The position numbers and the translations under genes were made by a program. From the NCBI RefSeq assembly GCF_020740795.1, contig NC_067282.1, positions 53,451,290 to 53,515,289 of the forward strand: a DNA stretch of 64,000 nt, read 5' to 3'. Under the pieces are notes generated by a model. It did not search any database and was not told the origin of the DNA. It saw only the letters and a list, made by a program, of their open reading frames with translations. Origin of the DNA: Apus apus. Lineage: Eukaryota > Chordata > Aves > Apodiformes > Apodidae. This document shows, one piece after another, positions 26,341-38,796 of this stretch (position 1 is its first letter; every line of letters starts with the position of its first letter).

Positions 26341-28415
26341 ATCTGGTGCAGACATCTCTTTTTAGTAGCAATTTTTTTCCCCTCCTGTTTTACGGTACTG
26401 ACACATCTCAAGTGTTGCATCAAATGCAGGCACTTTTTCTGGACATTGTGTCTATCCTTTTACACCATGACATTCAGATGAAAGCAGTTTACCTAAAAAG
26501 TAAGCTAAGCCTTCAAGGTTTGTATGATATATTCAAAGTCAGCTCAGGATACAAAGCCTTAATTTTTGCCCCCCAAATGTAGGTCTTGCCAGCCAGACCA
26601 CTGATGCTGAATTCAGCCTGCAAGCTGCTTCTCCTGGATATAGAAACACACCAGTTCTCACTCATATTGACTGGAAAATATGTTAAAATAATTTGTCATT
26701 GAGACCCCAACCATGCAGTTGTGAAAGAACTAAAGACACCAAACTCTGGATTCAAAACTGTAGGAAAATGGCTGAAAATGCATTCTTAATATACTTTCAC
26801 ATATAAAATTAATCAACTGTAGTGTCCTGTCCAGTATTTATGAATTAAACCAATAAATGTACTAACACTTTTCTGTCACCTGTGTAGCATGACTTGTGTT
26901 GTATACTTACTAGTATATATACTCAGAGCCCAAATACGTACATAAGGAACAAATGCTGCAGTGAATGCATGTCTTGTATGTACAAAGGAGCTTACTGACT
27001 TGGCTGGTTTGTTTTTCTCCTACTTGAAAAACTTGCTAACTTAGTTCACAGTAGAGACAAAACAATAAACTTGAGGTTTAGTATGAGCTGAATGAGTGTT
27101 CGATCATTATTTCTTGACATGATTGACATGCCAAAAATGGCTTTCATGTAACCTTCAGTGCAACAGCCAGGAAGATGTATAAGACACTGCTGGACTCCAG
27201 CTGCCTGGTACAGCTGGCTGCCTGTGACCCCAGAAGAGTCTGTGGCAAGAGCTCCAGCATGTGTGTGTAATAATAGAAAAGATTAATGCTGTGTTTTACA
27301 CACCCCTTCAAATAAAGCCTTACCAGATCCTCCTCTCCTGATGAACTCCTCTTTGCTGTCTCATTTCCCCTGAGCGCAGGCACATTTGCTGACAAGAAGC
27401 AACCAAGCCACCCCAGAGAATGGAGGCATGACCTCAGGCTGGTTGGGCAGGCTGACAGCAGCGTGCAAAGATCCCCTGGAAGCTTCAGCATCCAGGCATC
27501 TTGGGGTTTGCTTCAAAAATTATGACGGCACAAAACGTCAGTGCTTGCTTCTCTAGTTCAACACCCAGGTCAAGTCTGTCCTGGGAGCTCAGTGGACAAT
27601 TGTCTCACTGTTGTGCTGCCTAACCAGAAAATGGCACTGACCCACCCCCTGGGTGAGGCGAGGAAGAGCCCAAGACGGCAGCTGAATGCAGGCCCAGAAC
27701 ACCATCTTTGTGCCAGGGAAGATTCTTTGCCAGGGGTGGTTTCTGCTACAACTGGCCCCATGAAGACAGATTTTTGTAGTGCCCCCAAACATAAATTACG
27801 AAGTACTCCAGGTATTAAAAAAAATATATTGGAGTATATAAAGTTGCGTTCAGCAAGAAAAACAAGAAATACTCCCTATTTGCAGTGAAGGGAGCTAAAG
27901 GAACAGTAACATTTGATCTGCATTTAATTAGTTTTATATTTCAGTTTCAGACTAGACCTAATAATAAATCTTAGAACCTTCCCTAGCATAACAGTGCTTG
28001 TAGCAGCAAACAGAAAATGGTCCATGCTGGAAAAAAGTACAGCATAGGATCAAGAATAACTGTCATAAGCCATATCCTTTGTGTTTCTAATAGCTCCGCT
28101 CTATTTAAATGATTTATCGATACACTGAATTTTTACAATCAATCCCCTTTCTGATAATGAAAAACAGTTTCATTTTCTGATAGCAATTTAAAGGCCACAG
28201 GTGGGCAAACTTTTACACTTTAATATGTTAGATTTCTGGCACCTAACTTTGCCATTAGTAGTATTTATAGAGGGAAAAAAACCCTAGGAATGGTTATTTC
28301 CTGGAGGTATATATACTTCCATTGCAAATATCATGCAAGTACATTTGTGGGTGAACATCCTTTAACTCTTTGCAAATTCTTCTGAAGGATCATTGTATTT
28401 CAATAAAATTATACA
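26341..28415. other. Intergenic DNA, no gene seen
   Basis: AT-rich sequence between the CpG cluster and the next CR1 fragment. I see no exon, RNA gene or clear repeat. Confidence 0.55.
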
Positions 28416-28417
28416 AA

Positions 28418-28800
28418 TACATGGAATGGTTTGGGTTGGAATGGACCTTAAAGATCATCTAATTCCAACCCTTCTGCTGTGGGCAGATACATCTCCCACT
28501 AGACCAGGTTGCCCAAAGCCCCATCCAACCTGGCCTTGAACACTTCCAAAGAGGGGGCATCCACAACTTCCCTGGGCAACCTGTTCCCCTGTCTCACCAC
28601 CCTTACGGTGAAGAATGTATTCCTAATGTCTACCTTAAATCTCCCCTCTTTCATTGTAAAGCCATTGCTCCTTGTTCCATGCCCTTGTAAAAAGCCCCTC
28701 CCCAGCTTTCCTGTAGCCCCTTCAGGTACTGGAAGGCTGCTATAAGGTCTCCCTGGAGCCTTCTCTTCTCCAGGCTGAAAAAGATGAGACTATTCCTTCA
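28418..28800 (-). mobile_element. CR1 LINE 3' fragment
   Basis: The inverted CR1 3' region is clear: 'gggttggaatggaccttaaag', 'agaccaggttgcccaaagccc', 'catccacaacttccctgggc', 'ggtgaagaatgtattcctaat' and, at the far end, 'gagccttctcttctccaggct', which encodes the conserved C-terminal part of ORF2 in reverse. The copy is 5'-truncated and does not encode a functional protein. Confidence 0.95.
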
Positions 28801-31800
28801 CGCTCAGATTTAAATAAGCAAAACACAAATAAGATAATGACATGGGGAGAAGAACTGCTTAAATCTTTATCATTTTTTATGTTACGCTACAGGCCTGATA
28901 ACATCACAAAGTGGGTGGCCATGTATCCTTTAAACACAGGTTTGCCTCTGAGTGTAAATACAGACATTTAATAACCTTCACACTGTGTGGAGATACACAG
29001 ATAGGACTACAGTATGGATGTGAAGCAAGAGAAGGAGGATATCTGAGAACCATGGATAGGTATGAGGGAGAAAAATATCCTTTGAATACCTCTATAAATA
29101 TCTTACGAGATCTAACGTTCAAAACTGGCAATTTCATCATATCCATACCTGTATGGAGCAATGCAACTCATTTACTGCATCTTAAAGGCTTAAGTTTTTT
29201 GCTATTGCTGATAGCTATCTTGGGTAATTTAGCATGTACTCGAGATGACAAAGGTACTCTGACATATACTCAGTCTGAAATAGATGGCTAGTGCTTGATA
29301 TCTAGTGTGCATAAAGAAAGTACAAATATGCAAGTGTGTTGCATTATGTTATGCCACACACCATATTTTGCCCATCTAATGGATTCTTTAATTGGGTCTT
29401 CTGAGGACCATGCTTAAATTGCATTACATTCTCAAGGCTTAATGATGTTTCACAATTTGCCTTGTAGTAAATTAATGCCCTTCAGATGAGAGATCTAAAA
29501 TCCAGTGCCAGCTGCTCAGCCAGTGGTAACTGAACCAGTGTATTTTTAATTCTCACAAGAGTGAGGTCTCACCTAAGTCAAATGGAATGTGAACACAGAA
29601 CATTAAATGAAAAAAAAACTGAGATAAAAATCAACAATTGAGAAACATAAGAATCAAATGGCCTATCTTAAAATTGTTTTCCTAATATGTTTGCATTAGG
29701 ATCTAGTTCCTGATAATGCTGCCATATGGTCTTGTTTTTCATAGGATCCCAGCCTTCATTGAAATAAATAGCCTGGCTTCTGTGACAAAGAATATAAGGA
29801 CAGCAACTTTAAGGGAGTGTTTTCAAAGTATTTAGAGCCAAAGCTGCTGAACACAGAGATGCCAACATCTGGGTACACGTGGTGTCACTGCTTAGGTTCT
29901 CATGGTCGATTGTTAAAAGGGAAGCAATGGTTAAGACTTTTTGTATAAAACTGTCAGTTTGTATGTTCAGTCCACAAAGACACAATGTGAAGAAGCATGC
30001 AAGGTTGCCTCCACAGGTCCAGGCAAGCAGCTTCCTTCTTGTGCTTCCTCCATGCGTCTCTGCAGGACATACTGCACCGTTCTCCTCTCCCCCACATGTG
30101 AGTGGCATGGCATGAATCCAGAAGGGACAAAGTAGAGACACTTGTTGAAAAGTGGTTAAAGCTGAGAGTGACCCAGCAATGACATGAAAAGGCCCTGGCT
30201 GGGGATGGAGGTGAGCAATGCAAAGAGTGGGAGCTTGTGGCTGCTGGTAGCCACCAGCTGGTGACTTGGCTCAGCTCCAGATAAGCCAGTCCCTTAAACA
30301 GTCTGTACTGTGATTGCCTCCCATTCTGGGCTTCTAGCTGAAAAACAAGATAGTGCTGTCTAAACCATGTTTGAGTTGTTAAAGCAAGAGTTACCCACAT
30401 ATTGGTACTACTACACATTGATGAGGAGCTCTGGTTTAACACGGTGTTTAAAGCTTTGCAAAAAAATCTCACTGAAATGTCTAGAACTTTAACAAATGTA
30501 AAACTATTGATTACTCTACATTTTTATAATGGTGTGATGCAAAATGAATTGCAAATAAAACCCAGATAAAAAGCAATACTCTTGCCATTTTTTCCACTAG
30601 ATTGCCTACCTTTGCATACTTACTCAGAAGTTAATACTGAAAAGTTTCTCTGTTAGCCACTCTGTTGCTCCTCTCATTAACTGCAAGCCTATCAGCTCTA
30701 CATGGAAAGAAATAATCTAGAAAATGTTCTCTATCTTCTAGCCATAGAAAAAAAATTACAAATCTGTGTAATAAAATGGACCTACTACAGTTTAAGAGGA
30801 CAGCAGGTCTGCTGTGCTACAAAACCTTATTCACTTTGCAGGGATCAAGACAAATTCTCTAATTTTGAAAAGGCATAGGACCAATCACTCTGATTGCAGC
30901 CCAGTGAATCTCTGCCTTCTGCCCTTCCTCCTGTTTCCAAGCAAGCTGCTACCAGCAAGCTGTGCTGCCACAGAAGTCCTCTCTATAGGGTATGTATGGT
31001 GCACAGCTTCCTTCCTTACCATTTTCTGTAACTGAAGACAAGGGCTGGAAACAGTAGAAAGAAGCTATTGAAATCCTAATTTTAACAGTAACCTCTCTCC
31101 AGGTATCTGCTAATATTTTAGGTAATTGTAATGACTACAGGTGCAACTGTGAATGTCATGGAAACCCCAGATGTCAAAGTGACATAGATGACCGGCCATT
31201 AACCTTCTGGTTCATTAACCTGCACTGAGTTAAGACCGAAAATTCCTGAGCGAGGGGTTACATTTCCACCCTGTTTTACTCTGCCACTATCCTTCATCCT
31301 ATATAGCAGGGGAGCATCTGACTGTTAAGAGATTAATTAGTAAGTAAGAGTTGATTCAAAAACATCAGAAGTTCAGAGAAGACAGCAACCTAATAATGTA
31401 AGAAAATAATTACAAATATAAATTCCAGTCTCCTAGGATTTTTTTAGTAGGAAATTCAAGTATCTTTATTTTGAACATACCAAATTGACCTCATTAACTA
31501 GATGCAATAAACAAATGGAGATATTTAAGCTGACATTTGAGCAGTGTCAAAGCCTTCTAAGCTTGTTCTGAGTAGATTAGTAGATAAGTGCTAGCTTTCC
31601 TATTCTGGGATATGTTCCAAGGCAAGCATGAGGACTGATGATTTCATTTAACTCCAAAGTGGTCAATGTTGTAGATTTAAATCATGTAAATAATTTGCAT
31701 AATTCTTATGACATGCTACCACTGATGGTGTTGAGATAAAAAAACGTATCTGTTTGGCACCATATCTGAAGGCAAAATCTACACTTACTTTACTGTTCTG

Positions 31801-34148
31801 TCAGTATGTGAAACTGTAATTATTAGAATGGGGTATGCAGCTTCTCAAAAACATAGTGTATCTCATCTAACCCCAGAAAAACGGACTTAATAAATCTTTT
31901 TGAAACAAGGGATATCATTAGGTAATACATTTGTACACTTAAATAAGATAGTGGTGGTTAAGAGTCACCTCCCTGTATCCCAGAAGTATATACAAATCTG
32001 CAAGTATTTTCTTATGTTGCTGGGAGAAGCTTGCCAACTATTGCTACTCATTCAGTTTTGCTGTATCTGTCAGTGGTAAGTCTGCAGAGCTGCCTTCAAA
32101 ATAGTTCTTAAATATTTGGCCACCTGCATCCTTTTTCAGCAAAATATATGAAAAGTCTCTGGTGTGTGCAATGATTCTGACAATTATCCAATTCCAGTGG
32201 TCAGTGTTGCAGAGAAGAATCCCTCTAATATGATTACCTTGCAGGATATCAATCTAGGGAAATCTTAAAAACTGAGCTTATAAAATGCAAAACCACTAGT
32301 TCTTGGCTATCGGGACTGTAAACCTCTCAATTAATGATTGTTCTGTCACTCTACTCTGTGGGACTATGGAAAGAAAGAAAAGCAAGCTGTATCTTCAGCA
32401 CTAAAACAGCAATGCTGGAAAACTTTTCAGGTTTCATCCTCGCCTAGATGAAAAAATCTCCACAAAAAGACTTAATCACTTTAAGTGGAGGTTATTAAAA
32501 GAAGTCCAAAACGATGATTAATTAATCCATGAGTACCTCATTAGATCCCTAAGTTTCAGGAGGCACCTAAGCTTTTCCCTATGAGGTTTCACTCAAACTA
32601 TTACAAGCTTTGCACCTTGTTACTTACCTTCCCTTTCCTTATAAAGGATGGTTGCCAATGACTTACAGACGATTATGTGCGTTCAGCAGCACTGGCAAGA
32701 TGGAGTTTGCAAATGTAACATACAGCAGCAAGAGCCATTTGCATTGGAAAGAAAAGGAGATTTTCTGTAGCAAATCACTTCCTCCAGCTGTGCTTTAACA
32801 GCAAAGAGTAAGGCAGTTGTCTGTAGACAGAGACACAAAATAAATGATGGGTTTGGTGCTGTGAATCCAATGTAAATTCTTTGCCAAGGAAAGAACCTCA
32901 ACCTGGGAGTAAAGATTTTCGATGCACCACCACCATCTTGATTCTTCCTTCTAGCTAGTTTAGACATAACCTCTGCTCTGTGAGATGACTCTGAATCCCA
33001 TTCCTACCTGCCTGCCTGTGGGCCCTGTGTCCACTGTCCCAGAGGACAAGTGAATGACAGAAATCTGAAATTAGTGCTGGGAGGTGGACATTTTAAAATT
33101 ACATAGTAATATGCTAAACTTTGCTTAAGCCTCTGTGAATCCAAGCATAAGGTCTTTTTACATCCCTTTTACAATGTTAAGACAATTTGTTTATGAATAT
33201 TCAGCATCTTCACATTTACAAGTGCTATTTAGGAATTGCATTTGAATGTAATTATTAAAAGTCATATTCGGATTTGGTGTTACATAAGAAAAACTTTAAG
33301 GAATTAAAAAAACTTTTGACCTACCTAAAGAGTTTTACCATTGGTTGCCAGTTTAAAAATTATTACCTACCTGTCAAGTCACATTTTGCAGCTCCAGAGT
33401 GACATTTTTCTCAGTATTGTATTGTTATGTTAAACATATGGGTATGTTAAAAGTTACTCTGAGGCCTCATCGAAACACACAGTGCACAAACCTTGTCCTG
33501 TTTCTTCCTGACATTCCCATCTATGATATGGAGCACAGCAGAACATAACCTTTTGAATGCCTAGCATGACTTACTTCAGTGAAGTCTGGTTTCCACCTGG
33601 ACTTGAAATTATCATTGAAATTCGGTGCCTGAACAATCTCAGCCTTGTCTGAATGGAACACCTTCTGTCAGGTGCCTACCCTCTTGGTAAAGAGCTGGGT
33701 GTCTAACATAGTATCACAACTGGAGATCTGTTCAGTACAGCTGGTGGAGCCTAGGGAGCAATTAGTTTCATCCTGAAGTACACGCCTTCATTTGCTCCTC
33801 TGAAAAGCTCTCCAGGCTCCCCTGAACATACTGACTACGTCTCCGTTAGCTGGAATGAGAGCTTACCCATGGCTCCTAAATAGGCACTTCCCTTGTGGAC
33901 TCCCTGAATTAGGCCGAGCCTGGGGCGCCACAGTTTTCCAAAGCTGGAGGAGTCAGGCTTTGCCGAGGCAACTACACATTTCAAATTTAAATCGTCTTTA
34001 CAAAGGCAGAAGTAATTACATGGAGTATGCGTTGACTGGCTTGTGTCCCACCTCTGCCCGGCCCTGAAGTGCTCTCCCCCGCGCCTCAGGCTCTGCCGTC
34101 GCCCTCTGACAGGAGCTGCCCCCAGCCTTACCGCGGGTTCCTCCATCA
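28801..34148. other. Intergenic DNA upstream of UBAC2
   Basis: AT-rich sequence with no gene I can support. A 126-residue open frame at 28911-29291 and a 172-residue frame at 29954-30472 on the minus strand show no domain or splice context and were not called. Confidence 0.55.
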
Positions 34149-34149
34149 C

Positions 34150-34540
34150 AGCGTGCGTTGGGTTGGAAAGGACATGAAAGGTCATCTCGTTCCAACCCCC
34201 CTGCTCGGGCAGGGACACCTCCCACTGGACCAGGTTGCTCAGAGCCCCATCCAGCCTGGCCTTGGACACCTGCAAGGAGGAGGCAGCCACAACCTCCCTG
34301 GGTGACCTGTGCCAGCGCCTCACCACCCTCACAGCAGAGAATTTTTCCCTAATGTCTAACCTAAACCTGCCCTCTTCTAGTTTAAAACCATCACCCCTCA
34401 TCCTATCGCGACATGCCCTTGTAACAAGTCCCTCCCCGGCTCTCCGCAGGCCCCTGCAGGGCCTGGAAGGCCGCCACCAGGCCTCCTGGGAGCCGCCTCT
34501 TCTCCGGGCCGAACACGAAGAGCGCGCAGCTCCTCTACAG
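34150..34540 (-). mobile_element. CR1 LINE 3' fragment abutting the UBAC2 promoter
   Basis: Inverted CR1 sequence runs from 'gttgggttggaaaggacatg' through 'ggaccaggttgctcagagcc', 'ccacaacctccctgggtgac', 'agagaatttttccctaatgtc' and 'gcctcttctccgggccgaac'. It ends only about 250 bp before the UBAC2 start codon and merges into the CpG island. The copy is antisense to UBAC2, 5'-truncated and unusually CpG-rich at its distal end. Confidence 0.93.
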
Positions 34541-34758
34541 GAGATCCTGCAGGCCTCCTCGTCTCGCTGGTGGATGCGGAGGATGAGGAGGAGGAAGGCG
34601 AGGCGGGCGGCGGGGCCTCCGCGGGCCCGGCAGAGGGCGCCGGCCGCTCGGCTGCCGCCGGCGTTTGGCCCATCGCGGCCGCCTTAGCCGCGCCGTCCCC
34701 GGCCCGCCGCGGTGCCTCGGGCTCTGCCCGGGCCTCCGGGGGGTTCGGCGCCGCCGGG

Positions 34759-34782
34759 CTGGGCCGGGCCGGGCCGGGCCGG
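34759..34782 (+). repeat. GGGCC pentamer array just upstream of the UBAC2 start
   Basis: About four tandem GGGCC units in the UBAC2 sense direction end within a few bases of the start codon. It is probably 5' UTR sequence. It matches in unit and orientation the array upstream of the DOCK9 start codon. Confidence 0.85.
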
Positions 34783-34786
34783 CGCC

Positions 34787-34817
34787 ATGTTCACCAGCAC
34801 CGGCTCCAACGGGCTTT
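34787..34817 (+). CDS. UBAC2: UBAC2 coding exon 1
   Basis: UBAC2 (ubiquitin-associated domain-containing protein 2) is a multi-pass endoplasmic-reticulum protein with a rhomboid-pseudoprotease fold and a C-terminal UBA domain. It works in ER quality control and retains UBXD8 (FAF2) in the ER. This exon encodes MFTSTGSNGL plus the first base of a tyrosine codon, matching the known vertebrate N-terminus apart from one residue. The donor is CTTT|GTGAGTAC at 34817/34818 (phase 1). The split codon is completed by exon 2 (T + AT = Tyr), which confirms the join. The ATG lies in the context GGCGCCATGT with G at -3. No exon beyond the fourth is in the window, so about 128 of roughly 344 residues are visible. 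Confidence 0.95.
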
Positions 34818-36807
34818 GTGAGTACAGCGGCCCCGCCGGGAGCCGTGCTGGCGGGGCGGGGCGGGGCGGGGGGCCGGGTGCGGGGGCACTCCCGCCGCCT
34901 CCCCCGGGACAGCCGGCTGGCCTCACCCCCGTCCCCGCCGCCGCTGCCCGGCCTCGGCCTGGCTTCTGCCTGGGGCCGCGCCGCGGCTGCCGCTGCTTGG
35001 CCGCGGGGCTTCCTGCGGCCCCGGCGCGGGAGGGAGGGACGGAGAGAGGGAGGGCCCGCTGCGGTGGCTCCCGGCGGTGCCTCCGGGGGGGAGAGAGGGG
35101 GGACGGGGGGGTCTTGGCTTCCCCGGGTCGTGCTGCCAGGCCCGGCTGGCGGCCCCGGGCTGTGCCCTCGCCCGGCACGGCGCTCCTGGCGCCGGCTCCC
35201 CTGCTCGGCCTGTGTGCAAACGTATGTCCAGGTGTTTACAGATCTATACGGAGATGCCTCTCAGAGCGGAGAAATAACTCTTTATAATGGCGAAGAGGAG
35301 GTTGTTGCCTAAGCCGCGTTACTGGGAAGGCAGATTTAAGGGCAAATCCGTGCCCAGCTCTGTTTAAATGTATTTTTACAGCCAGCGTATCTCGATCGTT
35401 TCGTGTCCCGGCGCTACCCGGGCCGCCTCGGCAGGCGTTGAGGGCTGGTTTCTGAGCCTGTTGGCAGGACTAAGAATCTGCTGCCTGTAGAAACGGCGCT
35501 GAGGGGCTGGGCTGGCCGCGGTGTGGACTTCGGCACCACGGGCTTCCGAGTAGGCTGGGACAGCTGCTAGTCACAACTTTGCTGACTAACTCGTGACTCA
35601 CACAGAATACACGTCTTGAGTGTGGAAGCACCCTCTGACAAGGGGCGGGATCAGTCTGGGATTTGAGAAAGAAAGGGTAATTAGTTGTAGCTGTATTTTG
35701 TTTGAGGCATCCAAACGAGGGGGTGGTGTTTTTGCAGATGGATCTAGTAACATTGTACTTGCTTCACAGCTCCTGCAAATTTAATTCCTCCCTCCTTCCC
35801 CTCTACTGGACACTGTAGAAGAACAATCTTTTGGTGGCATGTCTCTGTGTATCATCTTACGAGGTTGAAGTTGGGGTGAGAAGTATCCTTGTTTGGCTGA
35901 ATGGAAGGAAAGGCACAGTCAGTGTTTAAAAGTTTTTTCCAAGATCAGTCCATCAAAAGGACAAATGGAAAATTCTAGTCATAAGAAACCTATTTGTGCT
36001 GGGAGAAAAACCAAGACAAGATGCCATTCTGCCAAAAGTAACTGTTTTACCTTTTTAAATTTTTATTTCTTCTGGAAAACTGACACAATGAACACTCTTA
36101 CTCAACTCACCTCTTGACCTAAAGGGATAATAAGACTTTGCTGGTACACATTCACTTGACAGACTTTAGTAGAGGCAGATTTAGGTGGCAGTGACATATA
36201 CTCAGCTAGTGCACAATTGTGGCAGTTTAAGATGTCCCTGTGCTCTCAGTCTTTTCTTCCTGCCTTTGTAGCAGAAGGGTCTGCTGCAGTAGCATCAGAT
36301 ATGTGGGATTCAGTCACTGATGTGCAGAATCTGATGGTTTAGGCAGTTAATGAATCAGTTCCTCATGTTGCATCAGAGGAGCATATGTGTGCGTCCGTAT
36401 TTTGTTCTGCACTGGGTCTTGGGAGCAGTAACCTCTGCCAGAAAGGCAATGACAAACAATTTTTGGGGCCCAGTTGGTGGATGAATGGACCTGTATCAGA
36501 GACCCTAGATAAAATAAGCCAGCGCCTGGTTCTACAGCGGTAAGAATGATTGTGCCAGGTCAGACTGAAGGCTTCTGTAGCCTAGTGTGCCATCTCTGAC
36601 AGACTTCTAACATCTCTAATGCTTGGTTAAAGCCATATCACAATACCATTTGGTAAAACTTAGTAATATTAAGATCTTTATAGCCATGTGTATCTTAGGT
36701 ATTTTTAAAAAGTGACCTAGTTGATTGTATTTCTAGTAGATGAAGGTCTTTAGTGTCTTCAGACATAGGTGCAGTGGTAAAAATGTCAGAGAGTACTATA
36801 TTATTTT

Positions 36808-36855
36808 TGCCTTGTTTTCACTGTTGCCTTGTTTTCACTGTTGCCTTGTTTTCAT
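36808..36855 (+). repeat. 17-bp tandem repeat, about 2.8 copies
   Basis: The unit TGCCTTGTTTTCACTGT occurs at 36808 and 36825, and a third, partial copy begins at 36842. The copies are identical until the third diverges after 13-14 bases, so the array is recent or actively slipping. Confidence 0.93.
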
Positions 36856-38796
36856 TCCTTTCTGCTGAATTCCCCCCTTTTGCAATGGGAAAACAAACAA
36901 CAGATGATGCCCCAGCTCTACTACACTTCAGTAACGTGTTTCTTACTGGGCTTCTTATGTGAAGTGTATCTTGGTTTTCTAGAAACAAGTCTGGGTTGGG
37001 CCTACTCTCCGTTTTAAAAACTTTCTAATTTTGAAATTTCTTACCAGAACCTAAACCATTATTGAACTCATTTGAAAAATTTTGTTTCTTGTAAATTTTT
37101 CTGGTTAGTTCATTCTTGAAATTGCATTTAATACTTTACTGATAGGAGAGTAACCAGTGGCTCATAACTAGTTACAGCTAGTTATAAACTTTTTGCTTAA
37201 TCTGGTAATATTAGTCTAATGAAGGTTGACAGAATCTTGAACAAGGTTATTATTGTCCATCTTCCTGATTCTTTAGTTTTTATTTCTTCTGCTCATTTTA
37301 GAATAAACCAAAATAAATAACAGTGGACTATTTAATTCCAAGAGACTGTAGAAACAAATTTAATAGTCTGTGTTGTCATTAGAGGTCTAAATGAGAGAAA
37401 TAACTCAAAAATTGTTATGTGATGCACTAGATAGATCAAATTCATAGTAACATCCTATGAAGCCTGATTGATACTGGATTATTCCCTCTTCCTTGCATCC
37501 TTTCTTTCAGGTGTTTCTAGGCTGCTTCTCTCATCTCCTGATGTTTTAATGGAAACAAAATTCTGCTTTTAAACTACAAGGAGACTGACATGGTTAGGAT
37601 ATTTACAAGCTGCTTGCTCAGTATGTGTTTTACACTGGCATTTGACCCTTATAATGTAGAATAATTTAATTAGAATATTAAGTTTTGGACATTTTTCACC
37701 ATACGGTATTCCTTTTGCAGTAAAAAAGAATGGAACTTCATTTGACCCTATAGGCAATTCTGTCTTTTGTTATGTCCCAGACATGGTAACTGTATGTGCT
37801 CAGGAGAAGATAGTTTGTAATTAAAATAAGAAGTCTGTGTGTTTGTTTAAGTTATTATGTAATATTCCAAATATTTAATATGGCAAAACGTGGCAGAAGA
37901 GATGAGTGAATTTTGGTAGAATGCTCCCACTTAGCAGTGTACTGATGTAATGTTTCTAGGAAACGTGGGAGGAAGGAGTTTCCTTTTAGCACAATTTATT
38001 TATAACATTTATTTGGATAAATCTTTGACTGCATGCATGAGCAAAATCTAGAGTGAGCAAATAAAAGAACTTGAGTATTTTGATTTCAGCAATAAAAGAA
38101 CTTCACCTGTGTGACTGTGCAGATTACTGCTTAGCTGCATTTCTAAATTTCTAGAGAAAGAGTACTGTTAGGTTTGTTGGATCTGAAGCATTTTGCTTTT
38201 GTATTATAAGACAGCCCTGGCATACTCCTACTGACCTCACAAAGTTTAGCTCAGTTAAGCTTCTCTGAAGTGCAGTTGTGTACTGTAGCTGCCCTGATTT
38301 TTACTGCTCTACATTCAGGGCAAGGTTGTCATTTAATTCTTTACAGTTTGTTGATAAAACAGTCCTTGAAAAATAATCTGTATTTAGCCGTAGATAGATC
38401 CTTTGGCTCTTTTTGTTATAGGGATCTTTGCTTGGTTGATGGCGAAATTTTATTTCTGCTAAGATACCATGACTATTCTGAACAAAGAGTTTTTTTCAAA
38501 GTCGTTAGTTATTATTCTGTTGAAGTTAGACTTTATTGTAAATAATGTTTGAATAGCTGGGTGTGTAGTGAAGTCCTTGACCTTGTCCATGTGCCTTTTG
38601 AGGAGACGTGTCATGACTTTGAGCACTGCCGTCGAGTTCTTACATAAAGTGTTTCTCTAGTATTTCTTATCCTAGTTTAAGAGTTTCCTGGTCTAAGCCC
38701 ACTGTTCTGCTTCTGTTCAGTGCTCTTTAAAATGACATGCATAGGCAGAGAGGTTCTTGAAAAGTGTTATAAGTGACACGTATGAAAGCAAACCCA

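Larger units (their letters stand above)
34430..35560. promoter_or_regulatory. CpG island at the UBAC2 5' end
   Basis: A GC- and CpG-rich block surrounds UBAC2 exon 1 and extends about 700 bp into intron 1. Immediately inside intron 1 is a cluster of overlapping GC boxes (GGGGCGG repeats at 34852-34876), expected to bind Sp/KLF factors. There is no obvious TATA box. The transcription start is inferred to lie between about 34.55 and 34.78 kb. The left edge of the island overlaps the end of a CR1 fragment. Confidence 0.85.

Noticed and set aside
28911-29291. 126-residue plus-strand frame with a hydrophobic C-terminal stretch
   Set aside because: No recognisable family, no exon context and AT-rich composition like its surroundings. 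A frame of this length is expected by chance in 64 kb.
29954-30472. 172-residue minus-strand frame
   Set aside because: Low similarity to anything I recognise, with several overlapping frames of similar length on both strands. There is no evidence of selection or splicing.
34712-34786. In-frame extension upstream of the UBAC2 ATG
   Set aside because: It would need a GTG start. The known vertebrate N-terminus begins exactly at the ATG at 34787.
34665-35312. 215-residue plus-strand open frame over UBAC2 exon 1
   Set aside because: It is in another frame from UBAC2, is low-complexity and GC-driven, and crosses the well-supported donor at 34817/34818.
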